From Glacieibacterium sp038210595 (GTDB taxonomy: Bacteria; Pseudomonadota; Alphaproteobacteria; Sphingomonadales; Sphingomonadaceae), in NCBI GenBank assembly GCA_038210595.1, contig JBBQWN010000053.1:1-11298 (forward strand): DNA of 11,298 nucleotides, in the 5' to 3' direction. Shown piece by piece: positions 1-7,509 of this stretch (its first letter is position 1; the number at the start of each line of letters is the position of its first letter). Position numbers and translations under genes: made by a program. The notes under the pieces are model-generated. The model saw only the letters and a program-made list of their open reading frames with translations. It was not told where the DNA came from and searched no databases.

Positions 1-641
1 GTCTGGTTGAGCAGGAAGCGGCCGTCACCGTCGGCCGACGCCACCAGCGCCTCGCGCGCCTCGGGGGTCAGCGGCAGAGCGCGCCCCTCTACCGCCTCGG
101 CACGGTCCAGCAATTGCTCCAGCGCGGCTGCATCGAGCCGCCGCACGATCAACACCTGCGCCCGGCTGAGCAAAGCAGCGTTGAGCTCGAAGCTCGGGTT
201 CTCGGTGGTCGCGCCGACCAGCGTGATCGTGCCGTCCTCGACATAAGGCAGGTAGCCGTCCTGCTGGGCGCGATTGATGCGGTGGATCTCGTCGACGAAC
301 AACAAGGTGCGCTGGCCCGAACGGGCGGCGGCGCGCGCCTCGGCGAACAGATTCTTGAGGTCGGCAACGCCAGAGAACACTGCCGAGATCATCACGAAGC
401 GCAGGCCGACCGCGTGCGCCAGCAGCCGCGCGATGGTGGTCTTGCCGGTGCCGGGCGGTCCCCACAGCACCAGCGACGCGAGCTTGCAGGCCGCCACCAT
501 CCGGCCGATGGCGCCTGCGGGGTCCGTCAGATGCTCCTGGCCGACGACCTCGGACAGGTCGCGCGGCCGCAGTCGCTCGGCGAGCGGCTGGCCGGGCAGG
601 GCGGTGTCGGGTGCCGGCTCCGCGGCGAACAAGTCGGCCAT
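1..641 (-). CDS. rarA: RarA/MgsA-type AAA+ ATPase, partial (C-terminal part beyond window)
   Basis: Replication-associated recombination protein A, a clamp-loader-like AAA+ ATPase acting at stalled forks. The visible N-terminal 213 residues begin MADLFAAEPAP and contain Walker A GPPGTGKT at 61-68, Walker B LLFVDEIH at 113-120, and the family-typical GATTENPSFELN at about 143-154 (sensor 1 region). The first in-frame ATG giving a complete AAA+ N-terminus is at 641; I see no strong Shine-Dalgarno in front of it. The gene lies 36 bp behind the DUF3297 gene on the same strand and may be co-transcribed with it. The reading frame is open at the window edge, so the oligomerisation domain is not seen. 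RuvB is a less likely alternative: the Glu-Asn-Pro-Ser-Phe signature fits RarA. Confidence 0.93.
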   Translation of the reverse strand, partial: MADLFAAEPAPDTALPGQPLAERLRPRDLSEVVGQEHLTDPAGAIGRMVAACKLASLVLWGPPGTGKTTIARLLAHAVGLRFVMISAVFSGVADLKNLFAEARAAARSGQRTLLFVDEIHRINRAQQDGYLPYVEDGTITLVGATTENPSFELNAALLSRAQVLIVRRLDAAALEQLLDRAEAVEGRALPLTPEAREALVASADGDGRFLLNQ

Positions 642-677
642 GCCCCGAATTGGGACCGGCAGGCGTTCAGCGCAAGC

Positions 678-944
678 TCAACTCTTGTACCAGGGCTCGA
701 CAACGCCCTGCTGCTTCAGCGTGATCGGGTTGCCCTTGCGGTCGCGGGTCTTGCCGATGGTCAGGCGGACCCAGCCCTCGGATACGCAATATTCCTCGAC
801 CGTGGTGCGCTCGACGCCGTTGAAGCGGATGCCGACGCCACGGGTCAGCGCCGCCTCATCGAAATACGGGCTGCCATGCGTCGCGCTCAGGCGGTCCGGC
901 GGCGTGTCGGTGATCGGTGCGGGGACAGGGGTATCGTCGGTCAT
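678..944 (-). CDS. DUF3297 family protein
   Basis: An 88-residue protein with a Pro/Thr-rich N-terminus (MTDDTPVPAPITDTPPDRL) followed by a compact conserved core: SPYFDEAALTRGVGIRFNG, then EEYCVSEGWVRL and GNPITLKQQGVVEPWYKS at the C-terminus. This pattern matches the proteobacterial DUF3297 family, which has no established function. Related entries are sometimes labelled glutathione peroxidase in databases, but nothing here (one Cys, no thioredoxin fold motif) supports that. The ATG at 944 begins the family-typical N-terminus. The gene stands upstream of rarA and downstream of the REP-like repeat at 967-1038. Confidence 0.85.
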   Translation of the reverse strand: MTDDTPVPAPITDTPPDRLSATHGSPYFDEAALTRGVGIRFNGVERTTVEEYCVSEGWVRLTIGKTRDRKGNPITLKQQGVVEPWYKS

Positions 945-966
945 GATCGCGACCTTAGCTAATCCG

Positions 967-1038
967 CGTCATCCCGGCGAAAGCCGGGACCCATCACCTG
1001 AACTCGGAAGATGGGTACCGGCTTTCGCTGGGATGACG
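967..1038. repeat. REP/BIME-like inverted repeat pair
   Basis: Two 27-bp arms, 967-993 and 1012-1038, are inverted copies of each other with two mismatches and an 18-bp centre. Each arm is itself a small palindrome (CCCGGC-GAAA-GCCGGG in the left arm). Motifs of the type CGTCATCCCGGCGAAAGC are, from general knowledge, common intergenic repeats in sphingomonads and other alphaproteobacteria. It fills most of the gap between the rplI stop (1045) and the DUF3297 start (944). As RNA it could fold into a long hairpin and might protect or end the rplI transcript, but no U tract follows. Confidence 0.85.
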
Positions 1039-1044
1039 GCGGTT

Positions 1045-1677
1045 TCAGGCGTTCTCGTCTACGTCGTCCGCCGCGGCAGCCGCTTCGGCCGGAGCCTCGG
1101 CTTCCGCCACGTCGTCGCCGGCGATGGTGCCGGGCTCGGCGTTCGGATCGTAGGCTTCGGTGAAGCCCGCATCGTCGCGCTCGAACATGTCGGCGGTGAC
1201 GTCGACACCCTTGGCCTGGAGTTCGGCCTCTTCCGGCGAACGCGCGATGTTGACCTTGATCGACACCGTCACCTCGGGGTGCAGGCTGACGCGGACGTCG
1301 TGCATGCCCAGCGACTTGATCGGCTTGTCGAGCACGATCTGGTTGCGGCTGACCTTGGCACCGTCGGCCTCGAGCGCCTCGGCGAGGTCGCGGGTGGCGA
1401 CCGAGCCGTACAGCTGCCCGGTGTTCGACGCCTGACGGATCAGGATCACCGTGCGGCCGTCGATGCCCGACGAATCGGCCTTGGCTTCGTCGCGACGCTT
1501 GGCATTGTCGGCCTCGATGGTGGCGCGGTTGGCCTCGAAGCGCTTGCGGTTGGCCTCCGACGCGCGCAGCGCCTTGTGGCGGGGGAGCAGGAAGTTGCGG
1601 GCGAAACCGGGCTTCACATTGACGACATCGCCGATGTTGCCAAGCTTCTCGACGCGCTCGAGCAGGATCACATCCAT
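1045..1677 (-). CDS. rplI: 50S ribosomal protein bL9
   Basis: Large-subunit protein L9, which binds 23S rRNA near the base of the L1 stalk. The N-terminal domain is textbook: MDVILLERVEKLGNIGDVVN followed by VKPGFARNFLLPRHKA, then a long basic/acidic connecting helix and a C-terminal rRNA-binding domain to about residue 150. Length is 210 residues against about 150 in E. coli. The extra 60 residues are an acidic Ala/Glu/Asp-rich tail ending AAAADDVDENA, as is common in alphaproteobacteria. It is the last gene of rpsF-rpsR-rplI, 11 bp after rpsR, with AGGAG in that gap serving as its ribosome binding site. Confidence 0.98.
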   Translation of the reverse strand: MDVILLERVEKLGNIGDVVNVKPGFARNFLLPRHKALRASEANRKRFEANRATIEADNAKRRDEAKADSSGIDGRTVILIRQASNTGQLYGSVATRDLAEALEADGAKVSRNQIVLDKPIKSLGMHDVRVSLHPEVTVSIKVNIARSPEEAELQAKGVDVTADMFERDDAGFTEAYDPNAEPGTIAGDDVAEAEAPAEAAAAADDVDENA

Positions 1678-1688
1678 TGGTCTAGCTC

Positions 1689-1913
1689 CTACTTAACGAG
1701 GTAGGGCAGCAGGCCCAGATGGCGGGCGCGCTTGATCGCCTGGGCGAGCTCGCGCTGCTTCTTGCCGCTGACGGCGGTGATGCGGCTCGGCACGATCTTG
1801 CCGCGCTCCGAGACGAAGCCCTGCAGCAGGCGCACGTCCTTATAGTCGATGACGGGCGCGTCAGGACCCGAGAACGGGCACGACTTGCGGCGGCGGAAAA
1901 ACGGACGTCCCAT
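1689..1913 (-). CDS. rpsR: 30S ribosomal protein bS18
   Basis: Small-subunit protein S18 (74 residues), which binds S6 and the 16S rRNA platform. Diagnostic segments are FFRRRKSCPFSG at the N-terminus, IDYKDVRLLQGFVSERGKI in the middle and KRARHLGLLPYL at the C-terminus. Only one Cys is present (residue 12), so this is not a zinc-ribbon form. It starts 13 bp after rpsF; a strong AAGGAGG overlaps the rpsF stop codon and serves this start. The middle position in rpsF-rpsR-rplI is the standard bacterial order. Confidence 0.98.
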   Translation of the reverse strand: MGRPFFRRRKSCPFSGPDAPVIDYKDVRLLQGFVSERGKIVPSRITAVSGKKQRELAQAIKRARHLGLLPYLVK

Positions 1914-1926
1914 GTTTCAGCCCTCC

Positions 1927-2406
1927 TTATTCGCCACGCGGGCGGAAACCGCCCGCACCACCGGCACCACGATCGCCACCGAAGCCACCACCGCGCGGGC
2001 GGTCGCCACGATCGCCGCGGTCACCACGGTCGCCCCGGTCACGGTCGCCGCCGCCGCGACCATCGCGCTCGCGCTCACGGCTCTCGTTGCGGCGCATCAT
2101 CGCCGACGGCTCGGTCTCGTGCGCGTCGACCTTGACGGTCATGTAGCGGAGGATGTCCTCGTTCAGCGCGACCTGGCGCTCGAGCTCGGCGACCGCGGGG
2201 GCCGGAGCGTCGATGTTGAACAGGACATAGTGCGCCTTGCGGTTCTTCTTGATCCGGTAGGCGAGGGTGCGCAGACCCCAATATTCATCCTTGGTGACGG
2301 CACCCTTGCCGTCGGTAACGATGCGCTTGAAAGTCTCCGTCATCGCTTCGACCTGGGCAGTGGCCAGGTCCTGACGCGCGAGGAAGACATGCTCATAAGC
2401 TGGCAT
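1927..2406 (-). CDS. rpsF: 30S ribosomal protein bS6 with Gly/Arg/Asp-rich tail
   Basis: Small-subunit protein S6, the partner of S18. Residues 1-96 are the conserved fold: MPAYEHVFLARQDL, then DEYWGLRTLAYRIKKNRKAHY and LERQVALNEDILRYMTVKVD. I chose ATG 2406 because the family N-terminus begins there; the frame stays open 46 codons further upstream without S6 similarity. An AGGA lies 11 nt before the ATG. Residues 110-159 form a low-complexity extension with tandem Gly-Asp-Arg units (120-136) and a Gly-rich end (FRPRGE). Total length is 159 against roughly 100-135 in most bacteria. First gene of rpsF-rpsR-rplI. Confidence 0.97.
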   Translation of the reverse strand: MPAYEHVFLARQDLATAQVEAMTETFKRIVTDGKGAVTKDEYWGLRTLAYRIKKNRKAHYVLFNIDAPAPAVAELERQVALNEDILRYMTVKVDAHETEPSAMMRRNESRERERDGRGGGDRDRGDRGDRGDRGDRPRGGGFGGDRGAGGAGGFRPRGE

Positions 2407-2450
2407 GTGTCGCTTGATCCTTCTGCCGATCGTTGACGCCGCACCATGCG

Positions 2451-2469
2451 ACGCCCCTCCGGCTGGCGT
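2451..2469 (-). promoter_or_regulatory. Small hairpin in rpsF leader, possible S6:S18 feedback site
   Basis: On the minus strand ACGCC (2465-2469) pairs with GGCGT (2451-2455) around a nine-base loop AGCCGGAGG, 45 nt before the rpsF start. Known S6:S18-binding leader motifs carry an exposed CCG, and the loop here contains one. The match is short, and autoregulation is inference only. Confidence 0.3.
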
Positions 2470-2499
2470 AAAAGCAAACGGCGGGGACAGGCCCCGCCG
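2470..2499 (-). terminator. Terminator-like hairpin between the 2551-3027 gene and rpsF
   Basis: On the minus strand an 8-bp perfect GC stem, CGGCGGGG with CCCCGCCG (2479-2499, five-base loop), is followed directly by TTTGCTTTT. It lies 51 bp after the stop of the exported-protein gene, so it could end that transcript. If the candidate promoter at 2516-2544 is real, it would lie inside the rpsF leader and could act as an attenuator. Confidence 0.7.
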
Positions 2500-2515
2500 A
2501 TGCTGCGAGCGGCGG

Positions 2516-2544
2516 CTGTTAGGCGAAGCCCGCCGCGCCGTCAA
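2516..2544 (-). promoter_or_regulatory. Candidate promoter for rpsF-rpsR-rplI
   Basis: Minus-strand TTGACG (2539-2544), 17 bp, then TAACAG (2516-2521). The -35 is one base from consensus; the -10 is weak (3 of 6). It would give a leader of about 100 nt in front of rpsF. No better candidate is seen between the exported-protein gene and rpsF. Confidence 0.4.
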
Positions 2545-2550
2545 GGCAGC

Positions 2551-3027
2551 TCAGGGTTGCGTGGCGCTCTGGCCCCGCACCGCGACCGCGGCCGCGGTCA
2601 GCGCTGCCTGGTGTTCCGGCGTGCACTGGTCGTCGGGAATGTGATTGCCCTGCTCGCGTCCGGCGTCGTGGACCATGACCGCAAAGCCGAGCTGCTTTGG
2701 CGTCAGGCCGCGGCGCGACTTCAGTTCGGCGACAAAGGGGTCGAAGTTCATCACCCGCCAATTGCCGGCGCACGCCTCGATGCCGCCGCTGATCAGGCCG
2801 CGGTCGAAGGCCTGCTGCGCCAGCACCGGCGGCAGGATCGGCTGCGCGCGCTCGGCCGGCGTCTCGAGCGCCATCGGCGAACCGTCGGGGAGCTTGCCCA
2901 GGGTGATGTTGTCGCGCAGCAGCTCGACGAAACGCTGGACGACCACCGGATCGGAGTGCGGCCGGTTGACCGGCGCCGCCGCCACGGCAGCGAGGCAGGC
3001 GAGGGTCATGGCGGCACGGCGGAGCAT
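2551..3027 (-). CDS. Hypothetical exported protein
   Basis: Not recognised. A 158-residue protein with a signal-peptide-like start: MLRR, a hydrophobic Ala/Leu stretch over residues 6-18, and a probable cleavage near AAA|PVNRP at 18-19. The Cys at residue 11 sits inside the hydrophobic segment without a proper lipobox, so a lipoprotein is unlikely. The mature part has two Cys (86 in EACAGNW, 135 in DDQC) that could form a disulphide, plus the segment LTPKQLGFAVMVHDAGREQG. Start ATG 3027 is chosen because it yields the signal peptide; the frame is open far upstream without such features. Probably periplasmic. A terminator-like hairpin follows at 2470-2499. Confidence 0.75.
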   Translation of the reverse strand: MLRRAAMTLACLAAVAAAPVNRPHSDPVVVQRFVELLRDNITLGKLPDGSPMALETPAERAQPILPPVLAQQAFDRGLISGGIEACAGNWRVMNFDPFVAELKSRRGLTPKQLGFAVMVHDAGREQGNHIPDDQCTPEHQAALTAAAVAVRGQSATQP

Positions 3028-3095
3028 GTTCGGAAAGCCTCGGTGGATCGCGGGCGGCCCGGTTAGCGCGCGAGTGTTGCAGTTCCGCGTCTGGG

Positions 3096-3494
3096 TCAGC
3101 GTTGCGGAGCAAAGGCGCTGGCGACCGCGCAGACGACCGCGACCAGCGCGGCAAAGGTCGGCGCATCCGGCCAGTGCGCCGAGTCCTTGATCATGCCCAG
3201 GTGCTTGCGGCAAAGCTGAACGACGAAGAGCATTGCGCACGCAAAAGCTGCATAGCGCGCCACCGAAAGCCACTGGCTCGCGACCGACCCGGCGGGCGGA
3301 TCGCTTCGCGTCACCAGAAAGACGATGCCGACCAGAACGAAGCCGGCCGCGTAAATCCACAAAATGAAGGCAGCATCATTCCATGCACCGGCATTGTGCT
3401 GTGCGATGGCCTGGAAAAACCCCCACATGTACAAAAGTACTGCAAGCAGCGCGCACACGCCGGCTCCGACGAACAGCATGAATGATCTCGACAT
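3096..3494 (-). CDS. Hypothetical four-helix integral membrane protein
   Basis: Not recognised. 132 residues starting MSRSFMLFVGAGVC at 3494. Four hydrophobic segments are likely membrane helices: about residues 6-28, 41-62, 78-95 and 111-129, joined by short loops (one with TRSDPPAGS, one with CRKHLGMIKDSAHWPD). The ATG at 3494 places helix 1 at the very N-terminus; an in-frame start at 3539 would lie within the rpoD terminator hairpin and adds no recognisable sequence. It ends 69 bp upstream of the exported-protein gene on the same strand. Function cannot be inferred from context. Confidence 0.7.
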   Translation of the reverse strand: MSRSFMLFVGAGVCALLAVLLYMWGFFQAIAQHNAGAWNDAAFILWIYAAGFVLVGIVFLVTRSDPPAGSVASQWLSVARYAAFACAMLFVVQLCRKHLGMIKDSAHWPDAPTFAALVAVVCAVASAFAPQR

Positions 3495-3523
3495 CGCGGC
3501 ACCCCCGCTTGTTTTGGGAGCGC

Positions 3524-3549
3524 AAAATATGGCGGTCAAGCGTCCGCCA
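3524..3549 (-). terminator. Intrinsic terminator of rpoD
   Basis: Minus-strand stem TGGCGG/CCGCCA (3544-3549 with 3530-3535), eight-base loop, followed by TATTTT (3524-3529). It begins 5 bp after the rpoD stop codon and suits the end of the yqeY-dnaG-rpoD transcript. Confidence 0.65.
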
Positions 3550-3554
3550 GTCTC

Positions 3555-5618
3555 CTAGACGTCGAGGAAGCTCCGCATTTTGCGCGACCGGCTCGGGTGC
3601 TTCAGCTTGCGCAGCGCCTTCGCCTCGATCTGGCGGATGCGCTCTCGCGTCACGCTGAACTGCTGGCCGACTTCCTCCAGCGTGTGATCAGTGTTCATGC
3701 CGATGCCAAAGCGCATGCGCAGCACGCGCTCCTCGCGCGGCGTCAGCGACGCCAGCACGCGGGTCACCGTCTCCTTGAGGTTGGCGTGGATCGCCGCGTC
3801 GACCGGGATGACGGCATTCTTGTCCTCGATGAAGTCGCCGAGGTGGCTGTCCTCCTCGTCCCCGATCGGAGTCTCGAGGCTGATCGGCTCCTTGGCGATC
3901 TTCATCACCTTGCGGACCTTTTCGAGCGGCATCGACAGGCGCTCGGCAAGCTCCTCGGGCGTCGGCTCGCGGCCGATCACGTGGAGGATCTGGCGGCTGG
4001 TGCGGACCAGCTTGTTAATCGTCTCGATCATGTGGACCGGGATGCGGATGGTCCTGGCTTGATCGGCAATCGAGCGGGTGATCGCCTGGCGGATCCACCA
4101 CGTCGCGTAGGTGCTGAACTTATAGCCGCGGCGATACTCGAACTTGTCGACCGCCTTCATCAGGCCGATGTTGCCTTCCTGAATGAGATCAAGGAACTGC
4201 AGACCGCGGTTGGTGTATTTCTTGGCGATCGAGATGACGAGCCGCAGGTTCGCCTCGACCATTTCCTTCTTGGCGATGCGCGCCTCGCGCTCGCCCTTCT
4301 GGACCATATTGGTGATGCGGCGGAACTCGCCCAGGTCGACGCCGGTGGCGTGCGCGACATCGGCGGCTTCGGCGCGGATCGCCTCGACCGCGCCGGTCTC
4401 TGCGGCCGCGAAGGCGGCGAAGCGCTTGTCGATGCCTGCGACGCGGACCATCCAGCCGTCGTCGAGCTCGTGCCCGACATATTCGTCGAGGAACTGCTTG
4501 CGGTTGATCTTGTGCTTGTCGGCCAGCTTCATCATCGCCGTGCCGAGCACCAGCAGGCGGCGGTTATAACCGTACAGCTGGTCGACCAGAAACTCGATCT
4601 TGCCGTTGTTGAAGTGGATCGACTGGACGCCGCGGGTCAGCTCCTCGCGCAGCTTCTGGTACTTGCGCTCGTCGGCGGCGGCGAAATCGCCGCTGTGCCC
4701 GAACGCCTCCAGCCGGCTCACCTGAAGCTTTTGGAACTTCTTATAGGTCGCTGTAATCTCAGCGAACTTCTCCAGCGCCTCGGGCTTGAGCTGCTCCTCC
4801 ATCTGGGCCAGCGACAGAGTGTTGTCCTCGTCGTCGTCGTCGGGAATCGCGGGCTGGCCATCGGGGCGCAGGCGGCGCTCGGTGAAGCTGTGCACCTCGT
4901 CCTCGGCCTCCTCCGGCTGCGCCTTGTGCTCGGGTGCCTCTTCGTCCTTGTACCCGGCGTCGGCGGGCAGCTCGGCCCCGGTCGCAGGCGCGTCGGCATT
5001 GGCGACCTCGGCCTCGGTCGGGCCCTTTGCCAGCATCGCGTCGAGATCGAGGATCTCGCGCAGCTGCATGCGACCTTCATTCAGCGCGTTCGACCAGTCG
5101 ATCATCGACTGGAAGGTCATCGGACTCTCGCACAGGCCGGCGATCATCGTGTTGCGACCGGCCTCGATGCGCTTGGCAATCGCAATCTCGCCTTCGCGGC
5201 TGAGCAGTTCGACCGCGCCCATCTCGCGCAGGTACATGCGCACCGGATCGTCGGTGCGGTCGAGCGGCGCGGCCTTGGCGACGGGTGCGGCGGCGACCGC
5301 GGGGTCGGCCTCCGCCTCATCCTCATCGTCGTCGTTCGCAGCGGCGGCGGCCGGTTCGGCGCCGTCCTCGGCGGGCTCGTCGTTCTCGATGACGTTGATG
5401 CCCATCTCGCTGAGCGCGGCCATGACGTCCTCGATCTGCTCGCTGGACATCTGGTCCTGCGGCAGCGCCTCGTTCAGCTCGTCGTAGGTGATGTAGCCGC
5501 GCTTCTTGGCGCGGGTCAGCAGCTTCTTGACCGACGCCTCGTTGAGGTCGAGCAGCGGCGCGCCGTCGCCTTCCGGCTTTGCTTCGGTTTCGATTGCCGC
5601 GCCGTTGGTCTTTGCCAT
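3555..5618 (-). CDS. rpoD: Primary RNA polymerase sigma factor RpoD (sigma-70)
   Basis: Housekeeping sigma factor, 687 residues. Region 1.1 is at about 22-78 (VKKLLTRAKKRGYITYDELN). An acidic Ala/Asp/Glu linker at 79-118 leads to region 1.2 (DPVRMYLREMGAVELLSREGE, 124-144). The non-conserved insert has an acidic patch PDDDDEDN at 259-266. Region 2 is at about 455-530 and includes NLRLVISIAKKYTNRGLQFL and FSTYATWWIRQAITRSIADQ. Region 3 covers about 531-610, and region 4.2 ends with TLEEVGQQFSVTRERIRQIE and KALRKLKHPSRSRKMRSFLD. ATG 5618 is preferred over an upstream in-frame start at 5654 because AGGAAA lies about 10 nt before it and the upstream start would sit in the dnaG-rpoD spacer. Last gene of the cluster, followed by a terminator. 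Confidence 0.99.
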   Translation of the reverse strand: MAKTNGAAIETEAKPEGDGAPLLDLNEASVKKLLTRAKKRGYITYDELNEALPQDQMSSEQIEDVMAALSEMGINVIENDEPAEDGAEPAAAAANDDDEDEAEADPAVAAAPVAKAAPLDRTDDPVRMYLREMGAVELLSREGEIAIAKRIEAGRNTMIAGLCESPMTFQSMIDWSNALNEGRMQLREILDLDAMLAKGPTEAEVANADAPATGAELPADAGYKDEEAPEHKAQPEEAEDEVHSFTERRLRPDGQPAIPDDDDEDNTLSLAQMEEQLKPEALEKFAEITATYKKFQKLQVSRLEAFGHSGDFAAADERKYQKLREELTRGVQSIHFNNGKIEFLVDQLYGYNRRLLVLGTAMMKLADKHKINRKQFLDEYVGHELDDGWMVRVAGIDKRFAAFAAAETGAVEAIRAEAADVAHATGVDLGEFRRITNMVQKGEREARIAKKEMVEANLRLVISIAKKYTNRGLQFLDLIQEGNIGLMKAVDKFEYRRGYKFSTYATWWIRQAITRSIADQARTIRIPVHMIETINKLVRTSRQILHVIGREPTPEELAERLSMPLEKVRKVMKIAKEPISLETPIGDEEDSHLGDFIEDKNAVIPVDAAIHANLKETVTRVLASLTPREERVLRMRFGIGMNTDHTLEEVGQQFSVTRERIRQIEAKALRKLKHPSRSRKMRSFLDV

Positions 5619-5638
5619 CAGAATTCGTTTCCTGCCGT

Positions 5639-5656
5639 GCGTGAGTTTGCTCACGC
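5639..5656 (-). other. Hairpin in the dnaG-rpoD spacer
   Basis: A perfect 7-bp inverted repeat, GCGTGAG and CTCACGC with a four-base loop, lies between the dnaG stop (5665) and the rpoD start. It has no T tract, so it is not an evident terminator. In E. coli the dnaG-rpoD spacer carries an RNA processing site that gives the two genes different message levels; a similar role here is inference. Confidence 0.5.
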
Positions 5657-5664
5657 TGTTGTTG

Positions 5665-7509
5665 TCACAGTTGCGCTTCGCGCAAATCTTCGGAAAGTTT
5701 CATCAGCACCGCGTCGACCTCGGCCCGCTCGGCGCGCAGCCGCTGCTGCGCGTTCCAGTCGGCCTCGGTTGCCGTTTGGGCAAAGCGCGCGGTTGCCGCC
5801 GCGAGTTCACCGTCGATGCGCGCCCGTGCGAGCACGGAGTCGACCAGACTCTCGAAATCGCGTTCGACGTTGGCCACATGGCCGGAACCCGGGTCCGGAG
5901 GCGTGGGCCGCGTGAACGAGAACCCGAGACGGTTCGCTTGCCGGACCTCGACCGCAAGGGCCGCCAGTCCACGAGTGTGCAAATCGTGTGACAGGCCGGC
6001 TTTGTCAAGGTCGGGGTCGTGGGTCAGCCGTTCCAGAATGGCGTCGAGCAGGCGGGTCAGCGGCGCGCTGCCGGCATCGAGCGCCGCCAGCCGCTCGCCG
6101 TGCCGGTCTGCCAGCCACGGATGTTCAAGCAGGCCCGCGATCAACGCGATGACCTCGCCCGAGCCGGTGCCGCGGGCATGCAGCGCCTTCAGCCCCTCCG
6201 AAGCATGGATCGGCGCGAACGGCTTGCCCATCCGGCCGCCGTACTCGCGCCGCGGGAAAAATTGGGCGTCGAACCGCGCCCGGAACTCGGCGTCGTAGAG
6301 CGACCGCACCGATCCGTCCTGGATCGACTGGCTATGCTCGCGCAGCCGCTCGCGCACCGCCGCCCGTCGTTCGGGCGTGCCGGTATCGATGCCCTCTGTC
6401 TCGGCCCGCCACAGCCGGTCGATCAGCGGCTCGGCGCGGGCCAGCAGCGCCTCGAACGCCGCCGCCCCTTGCGTCCGCACCAGGTCGTCGGGGTCGACGC
6501 CCGGGGGCAGGGTGGCGAGCCGCAGTGACTTGCCCGGCTCCAGCAGCGGCAGCGCGCGCAGCGCCGCCCGCAGCCCGGCGCGCTGCCCCGCCGCGTCGCC
6601 ATCGAAGCACAGCACCGGCTCCGCCACGACCTTCCACAACAGGCCGAGCTGCGCCTCGGTCAGCGCGGTGCCGAGCGGCGCGACCGCCTCGACGAACCCG
6701 GCCTGCGCCAGCGCGATGACGTCCATATAGCCCTCGACGACCAGCAGCCGCGCCGACTTCCGCGCCGCCGGCCCGGCCTTGTCGAAATTATACAGCGTCC
6801 GCCCCTTGTCGAAGAGCGGCGTGTCGGGCGAGTTCAGATACTTCGGCTGGCCGTCGCCGAGGATGCGCCCGCCGAACGCGATGACGCGGCCGCGCGGATC
6901 GCGGATCGGGAACATCAGGCGTCCGCGGAAGCGGTCGTAAGTGTCGCCCTCGTCCGGCGTCACCAGCAACCCCGCCTCGACCAGCATCGCCTCGCCGACC
7001 GAATCGAGCGCCGCCTTCAGCTTCGTGCGCGCATCCGGCGCGAGCCCCAGCCCGAACGCCGCCACCGTCGCCGGCGTCAGCCCGCGCTTGTCGAGATAGC
7101 CCCGCGCCGCCGCACCCCCCGCACTCGCCAGCTGCTCCGCGAACCACGCCGCGGCGCGCGCCGTCACCTCGTGCAGCCCCGCCGCCGCCTTGGCGCGCTC
7201 CGCCCCTTCCGGCGACTCCAGCGGCATCTCCAGCCCCGCCTCGACCGCCAGCGTCTCGATCGCGTCGCGAAAGGCGAGGCCGTCCTGCTTCATCACCCAG
7301 TCGATGACGCTGCCATGCTCGCCGCAGCCGAAGCAGTGGTAGAAGGCCTTGTCGTCGTTGACGTAGAACGACGGCGTCTTCTCGTTGTGGAACGGGCAGC
7401 AGCCCTTCATCTCGCGCCCGGCGCGGGTCAGCTTGACGCGCCGCTGGACGACCGAGGAGAGCGTGACGCGCGCGCGCAGCTCGTCGAGGAAGGCGGGGGG
7501 GATGGTCAC
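5665..7509 (-). CDS. dnaG: DNA primase
   Basis: Synthesises RNA primers for replication; works with the replicative helicase. 614 residues. The N-terminal CHC2 zinc finger has C38, H41, C59 and C62 (CCPFHNEKTPSF, then YHCFGCGEHG). The catalytic core shows FRGRLMFPIRDPRGRVIAFGG at about 194-214, and the TOPRIM domain has E259 (VVEGYMDV), D303 and D305 (CFDGDAAG). The C-terminal helicase-binding part follows. The start is GTG at 7509; this puts the zinc finger at the family position and overlaps the DUF559 stop codon by GTGA. GGAGGAG, 8 nt before the GTG, is a good ribosome site but lies in the terminal repeat of the inserted DUF559 unit, not in ancestral dnaG leader. Confidence 0.98.
   Translation of the reverse strand: MTIPPAFLDELRARVTLSSVVQRRVKLTRAGREMKGCCPFHNEKTPSFYVNDDKAFYHCFGCGEHGSVIDWVMKQDGLAFRDAIETLAVEAGLEMPLESPEGAERAKAAAGLHEVTARAAAWFAEQLASAGGAAARGYLDKRGLTPATVAAFGLGLAPDARTKLKAALDSVGEAMLVEAGLLVTPDEGDTYDRFRGRLMFPIRDPRGRVIAFGGRILGDGQPKYLNSPDTPLFDKGRTLYNFDKAGPAARKSARLLVVEGYMDVIALAQAGFVEAVAPLGTALTEAQLGLLWKVVAEPVLCFDGDAAGQRAGLRAALRALPLLEPGKSLRLATLPPGVDPDDLVRTQGAAAFEALLARAEPLIDRLWRAETEGIDTGTPERRAAVRERLREHSQSIQDGSVRSLYDAEFRARFDAQFFPRREYGGRMGKPFAPIHASEGLKALHARGTGSGEVIALIAGLLEHPWLADRHGERLAALDAGSAPLTRLLDAILERLTHDPDLDKAGLSHDLHTRGLAALAVEVRQANRLGFSFTRPTPPDPGSGHVANVERDFESLVDSVLARARIDGELAAATARFAQTATEADWNAQQRLRAERAEVDAVLMKLSEDLREAQL

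Noticed and set aside
274..1704. 476-codon plus-strand open frame across rarA, DUF3297 and rplI
   Set aside because: It runs antisense through three recognised genes and the REP repeat; no recognisable domain.
3597..5915. 772-codon plus-strand open frame opposite rpoD and the dnaG end
   Set aside because: It is the antisense of two unmistakable essential genes; high GC removes stops from such frames. Its product is Leu/Arg/His-rich without any motif.
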